NCBI RefSeq assembly: GCF_020520425.1
Contig: NC_079489.1
Span: 89,632,810-89,696,809, forward strand
Length of the DNA: 64,000 nt
Direction: 5' to 3'
Origin: Spinacia oleracea
Taxonomy: Eukaryota > Streptophyta > Magnoliopsida > Caryophyllales > Amaranthaceae
Below, piece after piece: positions 11,886 through 24,600 of this stretch; position 1 is the stretch's first letter, and the number at the start of each line of letters is the position of its first letter. The position numbers were made by a program, and so were the translations under genes. The notes under the pieces are model-generated. The model was not told the origin of the DNA and ran no database searches. It saw only the letters and a program-made list of their open reading frames with translations.

Positions 11886-14800
11886 ATATTTGCACATGGA
11901 ATGTTAGAGGTCTCAATGAGCCTCGGAAAGCTGTAGAGATTAGGAGGTTTTTGAATAAGCAGAGTATTAATGTAGTTTCTTTGATTGAGACTAGAGTTAG
12001 AATTGGCAATAAAGAGAAAGTTCAGAAGAGGTTTGGGGTTCAGTGGACTTGGTTTTGTACTTACTCTCATTCTCCTAAGGGGAGAATCTGGATTGGTTGG
12101 CAGCCTGCTGATGTTGACCTCCAAATTTTGTCTTCTTCTGATCAGTTTGTTCACTGTTGGGTGGTTACTAGGGATCACAAATTTGAATCTTTCTTCACTG
12201 CTGTCTATGGTCTTCACACAGTGGGTCACAAGAAGAGTTTATGGAGGGATTTGGTTCTGTTGAGTCAGAATTCACAACTCAAACCTTGAATGGTTATAGG
12301 TGATTTTAATTCTATTCTTTATTCAGGAGATAGAATTAATGGAAATTCTGTAAGCCATACTGAAACAAGGGATTTTCTGCAGTGTGTAGCTGACTATGAC
12401 TTAAATGAGTTACATAGCACTGGCTGATTTTTCTCTTGGTCTAGTAAGGGTTCTGATGATCCTAGAGTTTGGAGTAGAATTGATAGGGTGTTTGGAAATA
12501 TGAAGTGGATGGATTCCTTTCCTGATATCTCCACTAAGTATATGAACCCTTCTCTTTCAGATCACTCTCCTATTGTTATTCCTTGTGTGAAAAGTGATCT
12601 TCATGGGGTCAGACCTTTTAGGTTCTTGAACTATTTGGTTGATCACACTTCTTTTGAGGGTATAGTGACTGATAGTTGGAACATCACAGATAGAGGAAAT
12701 CTTATGGAGCAGATTTGGTGGAAGCTGGCTAGGGTAAAGAGTAAATTAAAAACTCTGCACAAGGAGGAGTTTGCTCATGCTGCTGAGAAGATTGAGCATT
12801 ACAGAGGTGAGCTGGATTCTTTGCAAACTCAGTTAAGAGTCAGTAGTTCTCCTCAAATGTTAGCTGCTGAGATTGACTTGGTTTGCAAGCTGAAAAAATG
12901 GCTTGGAATTGAGGAACAAGCTCTTAAACAAAAGTCTAGAGTTCAATGGCTAAAGGTGGGTGACTCTAATCACCACTATTTTTATGCTGCAATGAAAGAA
13001 AGATAATGTATTAACAAGATACACATGCTTCTAGATGATGATGGTAAGGAGATTACTGATACATCAATTATCAAGGCAAAAATTGGAGCTTTTTACAAGA
13101 AACTCCTGGGTTCAGCTGCTGTCTCTTTGCCTAGCCTTGATCTGCCTACTGTTAGAAATGGTGTTCTTCTCTCTTCAGAAGCTAGAGCTCTTTTGTGTCT
13201 GCCTGTCATTACAGTGGAAATTGATGAAGCCATTGCTGGTATTGACTCCTCTAAAGCTCCTGGTATTGATGGCTTTAATTCTTTCTTTTTGAAGAAGAAT
13301 TGGGCAATTTTGAAAAAGGATGTATATGTTGTTGTGCTTGCTTTCTTCGATTCTGGTGGTTTGTTGGGAAAGTTTAACTGCACTTCTGTAACTCTGGTTC
13401 CTAAAATCCCTTCCCCCACTTCTGTTTCTCACTTCAGACCTATAGATTGCTGCACCACTGTGTACAAAATTGTGTCAAAAGTGCTTACTGCTAGGTTGCA
13501 AAAAGTTGTTGCTGAGGTTGTTTTTGAATATCAGGTTGGCTTTGTACCTGGAAGGAGTATTTCTGATAACATTATAGTTTATACTGAACTGATTAGGGCC
13601 TACAATAGAGCTCATATGTCCCCCAGATGTATGGTTAAAGTAGACTTGAGGAAAGCCTATGATTCAGTAGAATGGCCTTTTCTTTTCATGGTTATGCATG
13701 AGTTGGGATTCCCTCCACTTTTCATTCAATGGATTAAAGCTTGTGTTACTACAGTTTCCTATTCCATTCTTGTCAATGGTAAGCCTATGCCACCTTTTGC
13801 TACTAAGAAGGGTCTCAGACAACGGGATCCACTCTCTCCCTTCTTGTTTGCCATTTGTATGGAGTACTTGAGTAGGTGTATGAAATCCCTTGTGTCAAAT
13901 CATGATTTTAATTTCCATCCTAAATGTGAAAAGCTGCAGTTGACTCATTTGATGTTTGCTGATGATCTATTGATGTTTGTTAGAGGTAATCTTATCTCTT
14001 TGCAACTAATTTTTAAAGCTTTCACTTGTTTTTCTAAAGCTTCTAGTTTGGAAGCTAACATGGACAAGACAGAGGTGTATTTTTCTGGTGTGCATCAAGA
14101 GGAACAAGAGGCAATTATGGGGTCTCTTGGTATCACTAAGGGTTCCTTGCCTTTTAGGTATTTGGGGGTACCTCTGTCTAGTTCTAAGCTGACTGTTGGC
14201 CATTGCAAGCCTCTCATTGATAAATTCTATGCCAGAGTTACAACTTGGTTGTCAAAGAAGCTTTCCTATGCAGGAAGACTTATGCAAGAAGACTTCAGCT
14301 AGTCAAAGTAATTTTGTTCAGTCTGCAAACCTTTTGGAGTCAAATTTTCATGCTCCCAAAGAAAGTTATGAGGGAAATTGAAAGGTTCTGCCGAACCTAT
14401 TTGTGGACAGGTGACACTAAAACTTCAAAGAAATCCCCAATTGCTTGGGATTCAGTGTGTAAACCCAAGGTGGCAGGTGGTCAAAATGTGAAGAATTTTC
14501 ATCTTTGGAATAAGGCAGCTATTCTGAAACTTCTGTGGGCTCTTGCCTTCAAACCTGATGCTCTTTGGGTAAAGTGGGTTAATGCCTATTACATCAAAGG
14601 TAAAAACATGTTCACTATGGCTTTACCTACTTCTGCTTCTTGGGTGATTAAGAAAATTTGGAGTTCCATAGAGCTTCTGGATAGGAACTCTGAATGTAAG
14701 AAAGTGTTCTTTGCAATTGGTAGCTTCTCAATTAGGAAATTGTATGCAGCTTTGATTGGTCAATTTCCTAAAGTCACTTGGAGAAGGCTGGTGTGTAATA

Positions 14801-15249
14801 ATTTGGCTAGCCGAAAAAGTTTGTTCATCTTGTGGCTTGCTGTTCAGGGTAGGCTACCTACCAAGGATAGACTGCAACATTGGGGCATTTCCACTGATGG
14901 AATGTGCACTCTGTGTGGTACTGAACCTGAAAATTTGCAGCACTTATTCTTCCAATGTTCTTAGTCAGGGCAAGTGTGGCAGCAAGTGTTACAGTTACTT
15001 AAGATTCAGAGACCTAGCCTTGGTTTTGAACAGGAGATTCAGTTTGCAGTTAGAATGCGTAAGAGGTCTACTGGAATCAATAAGGTGTTCGCTGTTGTGT
15101 TTGCTGAAGTTGTGTATGGTTTGTGGATTCAAAGGAACCAGAGAGTTTTTGCTGGTCACATTCAAACTCCTGACCAGATAGTGAGAGCAGCTATTTTTGG
15201 GATAGCTTGTAGGTGTAGACAGTCTGATATTCATCTGTTGATGTTTTGA
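11882..15249 (+). pseudogene. LINE ORF2: endonuclease and reverse transcriptase, broken
   Basis: It starts at ATG 11882, overlapping the ORF1 stop. The apurinic-type endonuclease begins NICTWNVRGLN and continues through GDFN to LSDHSPIV. Stops in this frame occur at 12287-12289, about 12425 and 13004-13006. The reverse transcriptase follows (KVDLRKAYDSV, GLRQRDPLSPFLF, catalytic FADDLLMF). A 14-bp tandem duplication (14267-14280 repeated at 14281-14294 with one mismatch) shifts the frame near 14300. The downstream frame carries the RT thumb region and a zf-RVT zinc-binding domain (CTLCGTEPENLQHLFFQC), broken once more by TAG near 14962. The final stop is 15247-15249. It once provided the nick and target-primed cDNA synthesis for the LINE. 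Confidence 0.9.
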
Positions 15250-15405
15250 TGTTATAGCCTAGTTTTCTAGGGTTTTTTTGGGCTTGTTTGGCCTTTGGCC
15301 TTTGTGTGTTGGTTGTTTGGTTGTTTGTTCTTGAGCTGTTTTGCTCTTCCCCTTTTGGTAATATATTTCCCCCTATTTGCCAAAAAAAAAAAAGAATCGG
15401 CATGG

Positions 15406-15665
15406 ATCAAGCTAAGCTGACTCGCAACACAATACCGCGACAGCACTGGTGTCAAGAAGAAAGTATTTGTAGATTCATCAACACAATTCACCACATTACC
15501 TATCTATTACCAAAACAATGGGTACAAGTAAAGGGACAAAACTAAGTACCTAGATTCAGTGATAAATAAGTAAATGAATTTCCCTCAAAAAAAAAAAGTA
15601 AATGAATTTCCCTCAAATTAAAAAGAAAGGTAAATGAACTATTCTCCCAGCATTGTAGTAAAATC
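15406..15665 (-). other. ELP2 3' flank / probable 3' UTR remnant
   Basis: This is host sequence between the LINE's right target duplication and the ELP2 stop codon. It includes a local tandem duplication (AAATGAATTTCCCTCAAA at about 15572 and again about 15600, separated by a short A run). Any longer ELP2 3' UTR must read antisense into the LINE or end here. Confidence 0.5.
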
Positions 15666-18600
15666 CTAGCATTGATTAATAATATTCACCTCAAAAACAC
15701 GTACACAGTTATCATCCCCACAAGAAGCAAGCTGGTTCTTTACGCAGTTTTCTACCTTGTCTGAGTTTCTCCATGCTAAACGCTGCACAGTTGATGCATG
15801 GCACATGAATGGATCCAACCGCGCAACAACATTAGCTGTAAATCCTGCAACTGACATACATCCATCTTCATATCTACCAGAGAGACCCCAGAGTTCTATG
15901 AATCCGTTTTCCAATCCAACTGCTAATAGACCATGATTATTTTGACGTTCAATTCCAAGCCAAGATAAGGCAGTAACACTACATGGAAATGGTGGCAGAG
16001 TTGACACATGTTTCACGGAACTTCTGTTCACCACTGACCATAACTTCACTGTTTTATCTCTTGAACCAGTTGCAAATTCATGGCCAAAAGGATTCCAAGA
16101 GCATGCCCATATTATCCTTTTGTGAGCCTCTTGCCTCGCTAAAAGCTCATAACTTACTTCGTCAACACCTGAACATCATAAAACGCGATGGATTGTAACT
16201 AGATTTTAGAATCATCAAGCAGAGAGCTCATCCAACTAGGGTAATATTACATGCCGTAACGAAGAACAAATATCACTACTCTTCTGTTGAGTTCCGAATG
16301 ACTATGTAATAAGAAAAACTTGAAACCAAATTTCTCAAAAACATCGAGGTGTCAGGAGAACAGTATCAGTGCCAGAAGCAACAAATGGCATAAGTTCTCA
16401 CCTTCACTGTGATGGTAAAAGGTTCAGGATCGTTATAAATTGGTTTTTACTTTCTTCAAATAAAGAGACAGCATTCTGTTTTGGATTCCAAAGCTTTGCC
16501 ATATAAATTATTATGTCACAGCATGTTTTTCAGATTCCAAAAGGCATAAAATGGCAAAGTGTATTCTCCCTCCACACCATATTATGTCCCCCGTTCTGTA
16601 AATATAGCAACGTCCGGGCTTTTAAACTATTCACACTCCCCTATGGCCACCTATGGCAATTTATACTTAACTAAATATATAGTCATGTTAGATTCGTCTT
16701 GATACATACTCCGTATTTATTTGTTCGTAATTACAAATATTTATGGTCACAGTTGAGAGTTGGGAAACGTAAACTCTACATGCCTGCAATATCTACAAAA
16801 CGGAGGAAAAATTTACTTGACTAAACTTTTTTATTCCATAATACATGTTACTTGAAAAGATCAATACACTACTAGTTAGTTTAGAATATTAATGCAAAAT
16901 CAATTGACTTTTGAATACCAATGCAATAACTAACTAACTCACAAATTCGTGTGCATAACTTTAAAAGACACTTATTTTTGGAGAATGCAAGAGAGTATAA
17001 AGTAGTTAAGGGCTATTTGACTTGTCTATTATCGCAATACCAACAATAAATTGAAGTCACGTTACCTTTTCTTTCTATGGAGAAGACAGAGAACTGACGA
17101 TCCCTAGAGACAGAAAGAAGTAAAGTGTCATCATGCGAAAATTCCATCTGCGTCACAGTCAAGCTATGAGACTGTAACCGACCAACTGCTTTCCAGGATC
17201 CAACCTGCCATAGCCATATTTCTGCCACTGGAACTGTCTGGGCCTGCAAATCAACACCACTGCAAGACATCAACACACAGTAAAAGTGGAAAGCAACCGT
17301 ACTACGAGTACGAGTGTAAGACACAGTTGTTTTCCCATTGACCAACTGAATTATGCAAATAAATACTTCCTCCGTTCCACAAAGTTTCCCACTTTTACTA
17401 TTCATGTAGTCAAGGATTTTAAATTTGATTGAGATTGTAGTAAAGAACTTCATCTGTTTTTTTTTTAATAATTGCATCAATTGATGTTTCACGCTTGTCA
17501 ATGCAAAACTTTAGCCATTAATATCTCTAATTATACATTGGTTAAAACTATAAAAAGTTTGATATTTTGCGAAAATATATCAAGACGAATCTAACAAGAT
17601 CTCACATGACTATATAATTCCTTATGTAAATCACAAAAAAGTTGATAAAAGAGAGTGTGTGAATAGTGTAAAATTGCAAATGGTACAATTAAAAAAAACA
17701 AATGAAGTATTAGATAAATATTATCTTGTTTGATATTTTTGGATTTGTTTTGATACAAATTTTCCAAATATCAAATTTTTATAATTTTTACGACTAACAG
17801 ACAATTTAAGATATTAATGGTTAAATAAGTGCATTGGAGGCCATACATAATGCAAAAGTGAGGAACTTTATGGAAGAGAGGGAGTACGGTACAAAAAGCT
17901 CATAGTTCCTCTGACGTTGACTCTACTTATTACTGTTTGTTTTCTGACACTTTAGTCAGCCTGTCCACATTCCATATTTCCACAATTATTAGCTTACAAA
18001 AGCAAATCCAATGGTTCTAGTTCTTTGCCAGCTTAAAATCATATACACAGTACAAATAAGGAAAGAAAAATCAGGCACTAATAATTTGGGCTGTCTGATG
18101 TGCGTTTCTCTTTTTTGAAGCTATATCAGACTTGTGGGTCAACCTTCGGAACAGAACAGTAGCTGATATACAAGAGAAATTCGTGTTACTTGGTTAAATT
18201 GAGGTCTAAGTAGCACGAATTCCACTTCCATATCAGAAGATGGGGTTCCAAATTAAAAAACCTCAGCTAAATTTAATGATTGAGAGATGGAGTTTCATCC
18301 TTCAACCTTTATGGTCTCCCTTTTTTGAGTGGTTATGGGTCTCCCTTTTTTTTTGGGAGGTTGTGGGTCTCCCTCTTGCTGCTCCTTTTAAATGCATTTC
18401 TGTTTGGTATCCTCTATTATTAAGAGATTCCAAAATGGACTCCCAGCAAGGAAATCAAAGCTATTGTCAAGAGGGGATAGCTTAAAATTGTTAAAAAGCA
18501 CCCTTTCTCGCTTGCCTGTTTACGTTATGGCCATGTTCACTATACTGACAATGATTCTGACAAACGTTGGTCAAGGGGGAAGATGTTTACCAACTCAAGC

Positions 18601-21600
18601 ACGCTGGACATCTTGGCATTGGGACTTTTAAATTGATGTAGGATGGTGGAGCAAGAAGATCTCTGCAACTTATACTCCCTCCGTCCTTTAATACTCGCAC
18701 CGCTTTCCTTTTCGGGCCGTCCCTTAATACTTGCACCGCTTCTATAAATGGAAATCTTTACCAATATTATACTATTTCTCATACTTACCTACTACCCCAC
18801 CTACACCCCTACTCCCTACAAAAAATTATTTAAAAATCCACACCCCACTCACCACTTCCCACCCCTTACACATTTCCCACTAACTATATTAAAAAAAATA
18901 CCCCACTATCAACTAACACCCATTAAATTAATAAGTCAATTTAAATGTCTTAAACTCCGCACCGGTCAAACCGGTGCGAGTATTAAGGGACGGAGGGAGT
19001 AGCATAGGGCATATGATGTAAATCCATCCCAACTGAATGTCATGTGTTCAAGTCCCTGGTGGGTTTCAAGGTAAAGAGTAGTTCAAGGGTTCTGTTTTGG
19101 CATTGTCATTTGCTGCGGGGAGCAACCCCTAAAAATGCATTTTTAGAGCTTTACTAGGGAAGTGTTAGTAAGAGTAATGATTTATGAAAGACCAAATAGT
19201 GTATCTTTGCTTTCATGAGTCATATCAGACCAAAACCTGGATGTACAAACCAATAAAAAGTATGATAAATTGCAGGAAAAAAAATATTCAACCACCAAGC
19301 AAAATCATAGTCCAAAATCCACTTTCAGATGCTTGCTAGTAATCGTCTTAGCGCCTTCTAAGCCAACTTAAAAGGTGAAGTGTCCAACATCTTGTCGAAC
19401 ATGAAGACCCATTGATTCATTAAGGAATGAGAGGGGGGTTTCAACCATGGTGTAAAAACTCGCCCGAGTTAACTAGGTTTTGGAGGCTGGCGATACGAGA
19501 TATCCCGAGTTGTAAAGGTATTTTTAAAAACGGTGATATCTCGGCCGGTTCAACCGATCTTAACTAGGTTTTGGAGGCTGGCGATACGAGATATCCCGAG
19601 TTGTAAAGGTATTTTTAAAAACGGTGATATCTCGGCCGGTTCAACCGATCCGAACGAATTTTGTCTGGATTAGACGTTATTAGCCTCACATCTACTCAGT
19701 TTTCAGCTGAATTTCCCATGTTTTCGACAAAAAGAAAGGGAAAAGGGAAAGAAAAGGAGAAACTCCACTGAAATAGAGTAGATAACTCCATTTTCAGATC
19801 TAAAACAAGATAGGAGAGAGAAGGTAGACAAAGGTAATCATTTAATTATGTCACGTGTACGGTTTAGGGGAGGGGGACTAGGATAGGTAGTGAGTGACTG
19901 AGTGGGGCTAACCTGGGGCTTTTTTGCAAATTTCAAATTCCTATGCAACAACCGCGACACGGTCCGCAACTAACGCATCATTTTTGTTACCAAGACTCCG
20001 CAACCGATCCCGCGACCGATCTCGCGACCACATTTTTTATCTATGGTTTCAACTAAGTGAAGGAAATGTGTCCTTCACCCAATATGCATTAGTCTAATAC
20101 CAAAGGTTCAGATTAATTACGAACAATTAATTCAGTGAGATAAAGTGATCGGAACAGCTCGCTAGAGCAATGCTTCCGATCAGTGAGTTCTAATCCTAAT
20201 TAGACTCACCGCTTACTCTTGACTGAACCTATAAGGTCACACCATTGGCATGTAACAGATCACCGGATTAAATGAATCGGAAATTCATTTAATAGCTTTT
20301 CGGGAAATTAGTTCGGAAACATAATTATACGATTTAACATTGGATCGTGATATCGTATATCGTTTTGCGTATATTCGTAAGCTAGGCCAAACGAATTATC
20401 GTATCGTACGACAATAAATAAATTATCGTTTCGATAATTTAATCGCAAACACGAAAGCAACCTACGAGACGAGCAAACGAGGCGCAAGGCCCATGGGCGC
20501 AGCGTGCGAGGAAGAGCAGCAGCGACAGCCCCGGCCCAACTGCTTGTTGCGTGTTGTGCATGGTCGTGGGCCTTGCTGGCCGGTTGAGCTCCTTGCATGG
20601 CAGGTTGGCTTGCTTATTAGATAGTTTATTTCAATAACCTATTCTACATGTTTTCTAACTAACCTAATTATTCTATTATAACCTAAGGACATAGAGAACC
20701 CTAATTCTCTTTATGCCCCTATTAGAGTGTTTTCCCAAATAACAAAATGTCTCTAAGCCATCAATCTCAAGACGGATCTGAACGTGTCGGTGAACCAAGT
20801 AGATAAACGACATTTGGAGTTTTTGTTCGTGTTCGTCGAACTAAGGGGAAAACACGCTACAAACATAAGTTATGCTTAAACTGTACTTTGTACATGTTTC
20901 CTGGCTTTGGGTATTCCGCTATCATGTTATGTATTTAACTGTAAACCCCTACACTAGGGGTGAGAACACATGGTACCTTGTCAAAATTTCAGGAACTGGA
21001 ACCGGAACCTGTTGTAACGGGTTCATGAAAACAGGAACATGTAGGTTCCTAAAAATGAAAAACCGAAACCCGTTGCAAGACATTCTGGTTAGAGTACACT
21101 GTTACTTTTAACATTTTAAATAAGCTATTGTTACTTTATTAAACAAATCTAATTTATAGTTTGGGGTTCAAATGTTTTATAGTTGTGGCTTAAAATATTT
21201 TCCAAAACGAGTTTGAATTGTTTTATCTGTTGGACATATGAAGCATTTTTATTTAGTCCCGGGTCATGACTTTGGGTTCTCTATATTAAAACTGGGGTGT
21301 ACAAGATAACTAATAGGATACCCGTTTCGAAACATTGAGAACCAGAATATGTAGCAACAGGTTCCCAATTTTGTTACCCGGAAACAGGAACATGTTCTGT
21401 TTCGTAACCGCAGGTTCCTAAAAGGTTCCGATTCAGGGTACCGGACTTTTTGCTCACCCCTACTTTAAACTGATCCTAGGAAATAGAGATCAATATGTCT
21501 TGCACCCAGTGTACAATAAAATTTATTGTACACCGGGATAACTTCTATCCAGTTTTTGGTAACTTTTAACATGTTTAGATTAATTTTTTTATATTATGAA

Positions 21601-24600
21601 GCTATGTTACTCCGACACTTCTTCCAGCGGTGGGTGTCGGTGTTGACACGACCCGACCCGCGACACAACACCCGAAACGTGTCCGGGGAGGTGTCGACAC
21701 TAGTGTCGGAAAAGACTCCGAAATATAGTGTCGAAATCGGGAGGAGAAAAGAAATTGAGTAAAAAAAATACAAAATCCTGGATCTTAAGAAAAAAATATA
21801 TTGGGGCTTTTGTTGTAGAAGAAAAAACGAGTGGTAAGCATTCTTCAATCCTTGTTTTCATGACTGCTTGAGAATCACCATTGTTTCTGGCGTCTTCTTC
21901 CTCCTCGTCTTTATGTTTTGCGTCTGTTTTTTGTTATGATATCACGTGGGTTGGTAGTTTATGGAATATGTCTAGTTTGTTTTTAAAAAAGTAAAAAAGG
22001 AAAAGAAAAAGTTAATGATATATTGATATCACGTGGGTAATGTTAGAATGGTCTAGGACTCTAGGGTGTTGGTGAGTGGGTCTGTCAGCTGTTTATTATT
22101 CAGCTTTTATGTTTTTGTATTTATTACTTCCCGTTTACTTTTTTTTTAGGGATATTATATATTTATATGTTTACTTTTCAACTCTTTGTATTCTTAAACT
22201 CTTTCAAAGACTATTTATCTTGTTTTGTAATTTTAATTTTATTATTCATTAATATTTTAATCTTTATCTTTTTTTTTTATTTAACAATTATTTTTTTATA
22301 AAAAGTGTCAACGTTTTTATTCGACACTTTGTAAGGCAGTTGTGTCTAAAAAACAAGTCAAGACACTCCTTTGACCGTGTCGGAGTGTCTGCAAATATTT
22401 GAATCGGAGTGTCAGATACTCCGACACCCGTGTCGGACACGACACCGACACCCGTGTCTGAGTAACATAGTTATGAAGTAATTTTTATGGATAAACTTTT
22501 AAACGGTTATATGTTTACGTTTTATACATTATGGGTGACTTTTAAGAGATAGATTCTATTAAAAAGAAAAAATGTATCACGGAAAAATAAATAACTTCTG
22601 ACGTAACTTTTACCGAGTAGCATTTTTGGGTAACTTTACATCCGTCATACGATATTTATTGTACACAAATTAAGATATTGTGAATAGAGATTGGCCAACA
22701 AGGGCCTAGAAACTACCATAGTGTTTAACTCAAGCTTCCATAGCCATTTTTGGCATGAACCCACTGGCCACTTCTAATAATTTCAAAACTCACCTCAAAT
22801 TTACTCAACAAATCACTTATTCCTACAATGCCATATTGCCATTGCTATTGCCAAAGAGAGACATTGAAATTTGGCAACTTGTGGTGCAAATACTGGACAT
22901 GCTATGTTTCCACAATGGCCCAAAGGACCAGTAGTGTGGAGCTCATTAATATCAATCTCCAAGACCAGGTGGAAAAATTCAAGAAGATGAGTCCATAGCT
23001 TAACTAGATTTTCGATGGATTTTGGACAAATTGAGTTGGAGTTCTGAAGAATGGAGATTGCTTCTCCCTAACAAGCCCCCAAAACAACAAATTCTTTGTG
23101 ACTCTCCCGATATAATTTGCACTCAGTTTTTTAATTTCCAATCCCTCATTCTTTTCCACTTACCAAAAGAAAATGACACTGGACCAGTCGGACACATACT
23201 CCCTATGTATTTTTTTAGGAGTTACAATTACTACTTTCGGCCGTAATTTTTTAGGAGTTAAAATTCCATTTTTGGAGGCCCTCTTTGGCAAATAGCGGTT
23301 AGCTGTTAGCTGTAGCGGATTGTATTAGCATTTTTGATTAGTTGTTAGTATTAGCTTGTTTGACTAGCTGATTGTATTAGTTGGTTATGTAAAAGTGTTT
23401 GGTAAATAGCTGATATATAATAGTTGTTTGATTGTGTAAAATTACCAATAAGGACATTAACTTATTTAATTATAGAGAAATAGTAAATGCTAAATATATG
23501 GATATGTATGGTTAGATTTTTATCGGAATAAAATGTACTAACATGAAAATAATTAAACAACATTTATATAAAATTGAAAATTTGTTAATCCCACTAACAA
23601 CTTTTACGAAAATAAATCACTAAATGTCTAATTTGCAAAATAGGAATAACTAAGAGAAAAAAAAAATTACATTACACTCTTCTAAGAAACTCAATTTTTT
23701 TTCATTATTATATTATACATCATCTATTTAAGAAATAAATGTCTAGTTAAATTAATATAAAAATAAAAGGTAAGCAAAGTAATAAATTTAAGTATTAAAG
23801 TGAATAAAGAAAAGGTAAGCACCGTGTTATAATTTTGGGCATGATTTTTTTTTTCTAAAATCACTTATTTAATTTCTCTACAGTCACACACTCACACTAA
23901 AAACATTTTGTCTAATATATCTGAACTTATTTGAATTTATCTTCAAATTAATTTTTTGGCTATAACAAGTCAAAATAAATTGAGCATTACAAATCATTCA
24001 TGATTCATCTAACAAGGTTTTTAAACTCAAATAAGATAAGTTTAACAAATATAAGGACTTATTAAGCGGTAATAGAAGGTTCATTGGACGATCAAGATGT
24101 TTAAAAGTTCGAGTCGATCTCAAATATTTTTGACATTTTGTATTGTTCTATCATTGTTTAGCTTCATCATCTATGTTGTTGCAAGGGTTGTTACCTTCAT
24201 TGTAATTATTTGATTAAGCTATTGTGAATCGGTGAATCCAATGATAAATGTATGGGCATGATTGATATGGGTGTAATTTTTGCAACTTGAGGACTAAATT
24301 GTATTTTTATCTTACCTAATACAATCCTCTAATTGAAAAAGCTCATTGGAGCAACTTTTTTGAAATTAGAGGATTCATCCCAATCCTCTATTTCAATCCT
24401 CTTACTTCCAAACACCTAGATTAGAGGATTGAATTGGTCAAACCTCTAAATTGGTCAAATCCTCTAATTTTTTGCCAATCCTCTAACAACCAAACACCAC
24501 CGGAAACTTTTACATCCAATCCCCAATTGTTTATTATTTCCTATGTTCCTATGGGCTCACTTAAATCATAAATAATTCCATTTTTTATAATATTTGCTCC

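Larger units (their letters stand above)
10363..15393 (+). mobile_element. L1-type LINE (non-LTR retrotransposon), nearly full length, inactive
   Basis: About 5.0 kb containing ORF1 and ORF2 of a plant L1 element, ending in a 12-base poly(A) (15382-15393). The target-site duplication GAATCGGCATGG lies at 10351-10362 and 15394-15405; two adjoining A residues may add to it. Both ORFs are interrupted, so it is a dead copy. It lies just beyond the 3' end of ELP2 and in opposite orientation. Confidence 0.93.

Noticed and set aside
19003..19200. tRNA-derived SINE (TGTTCAAGTCCCTGGTGGG resembles a B box)
   Set aside because: No convincing A box, tail or target duplication was found.
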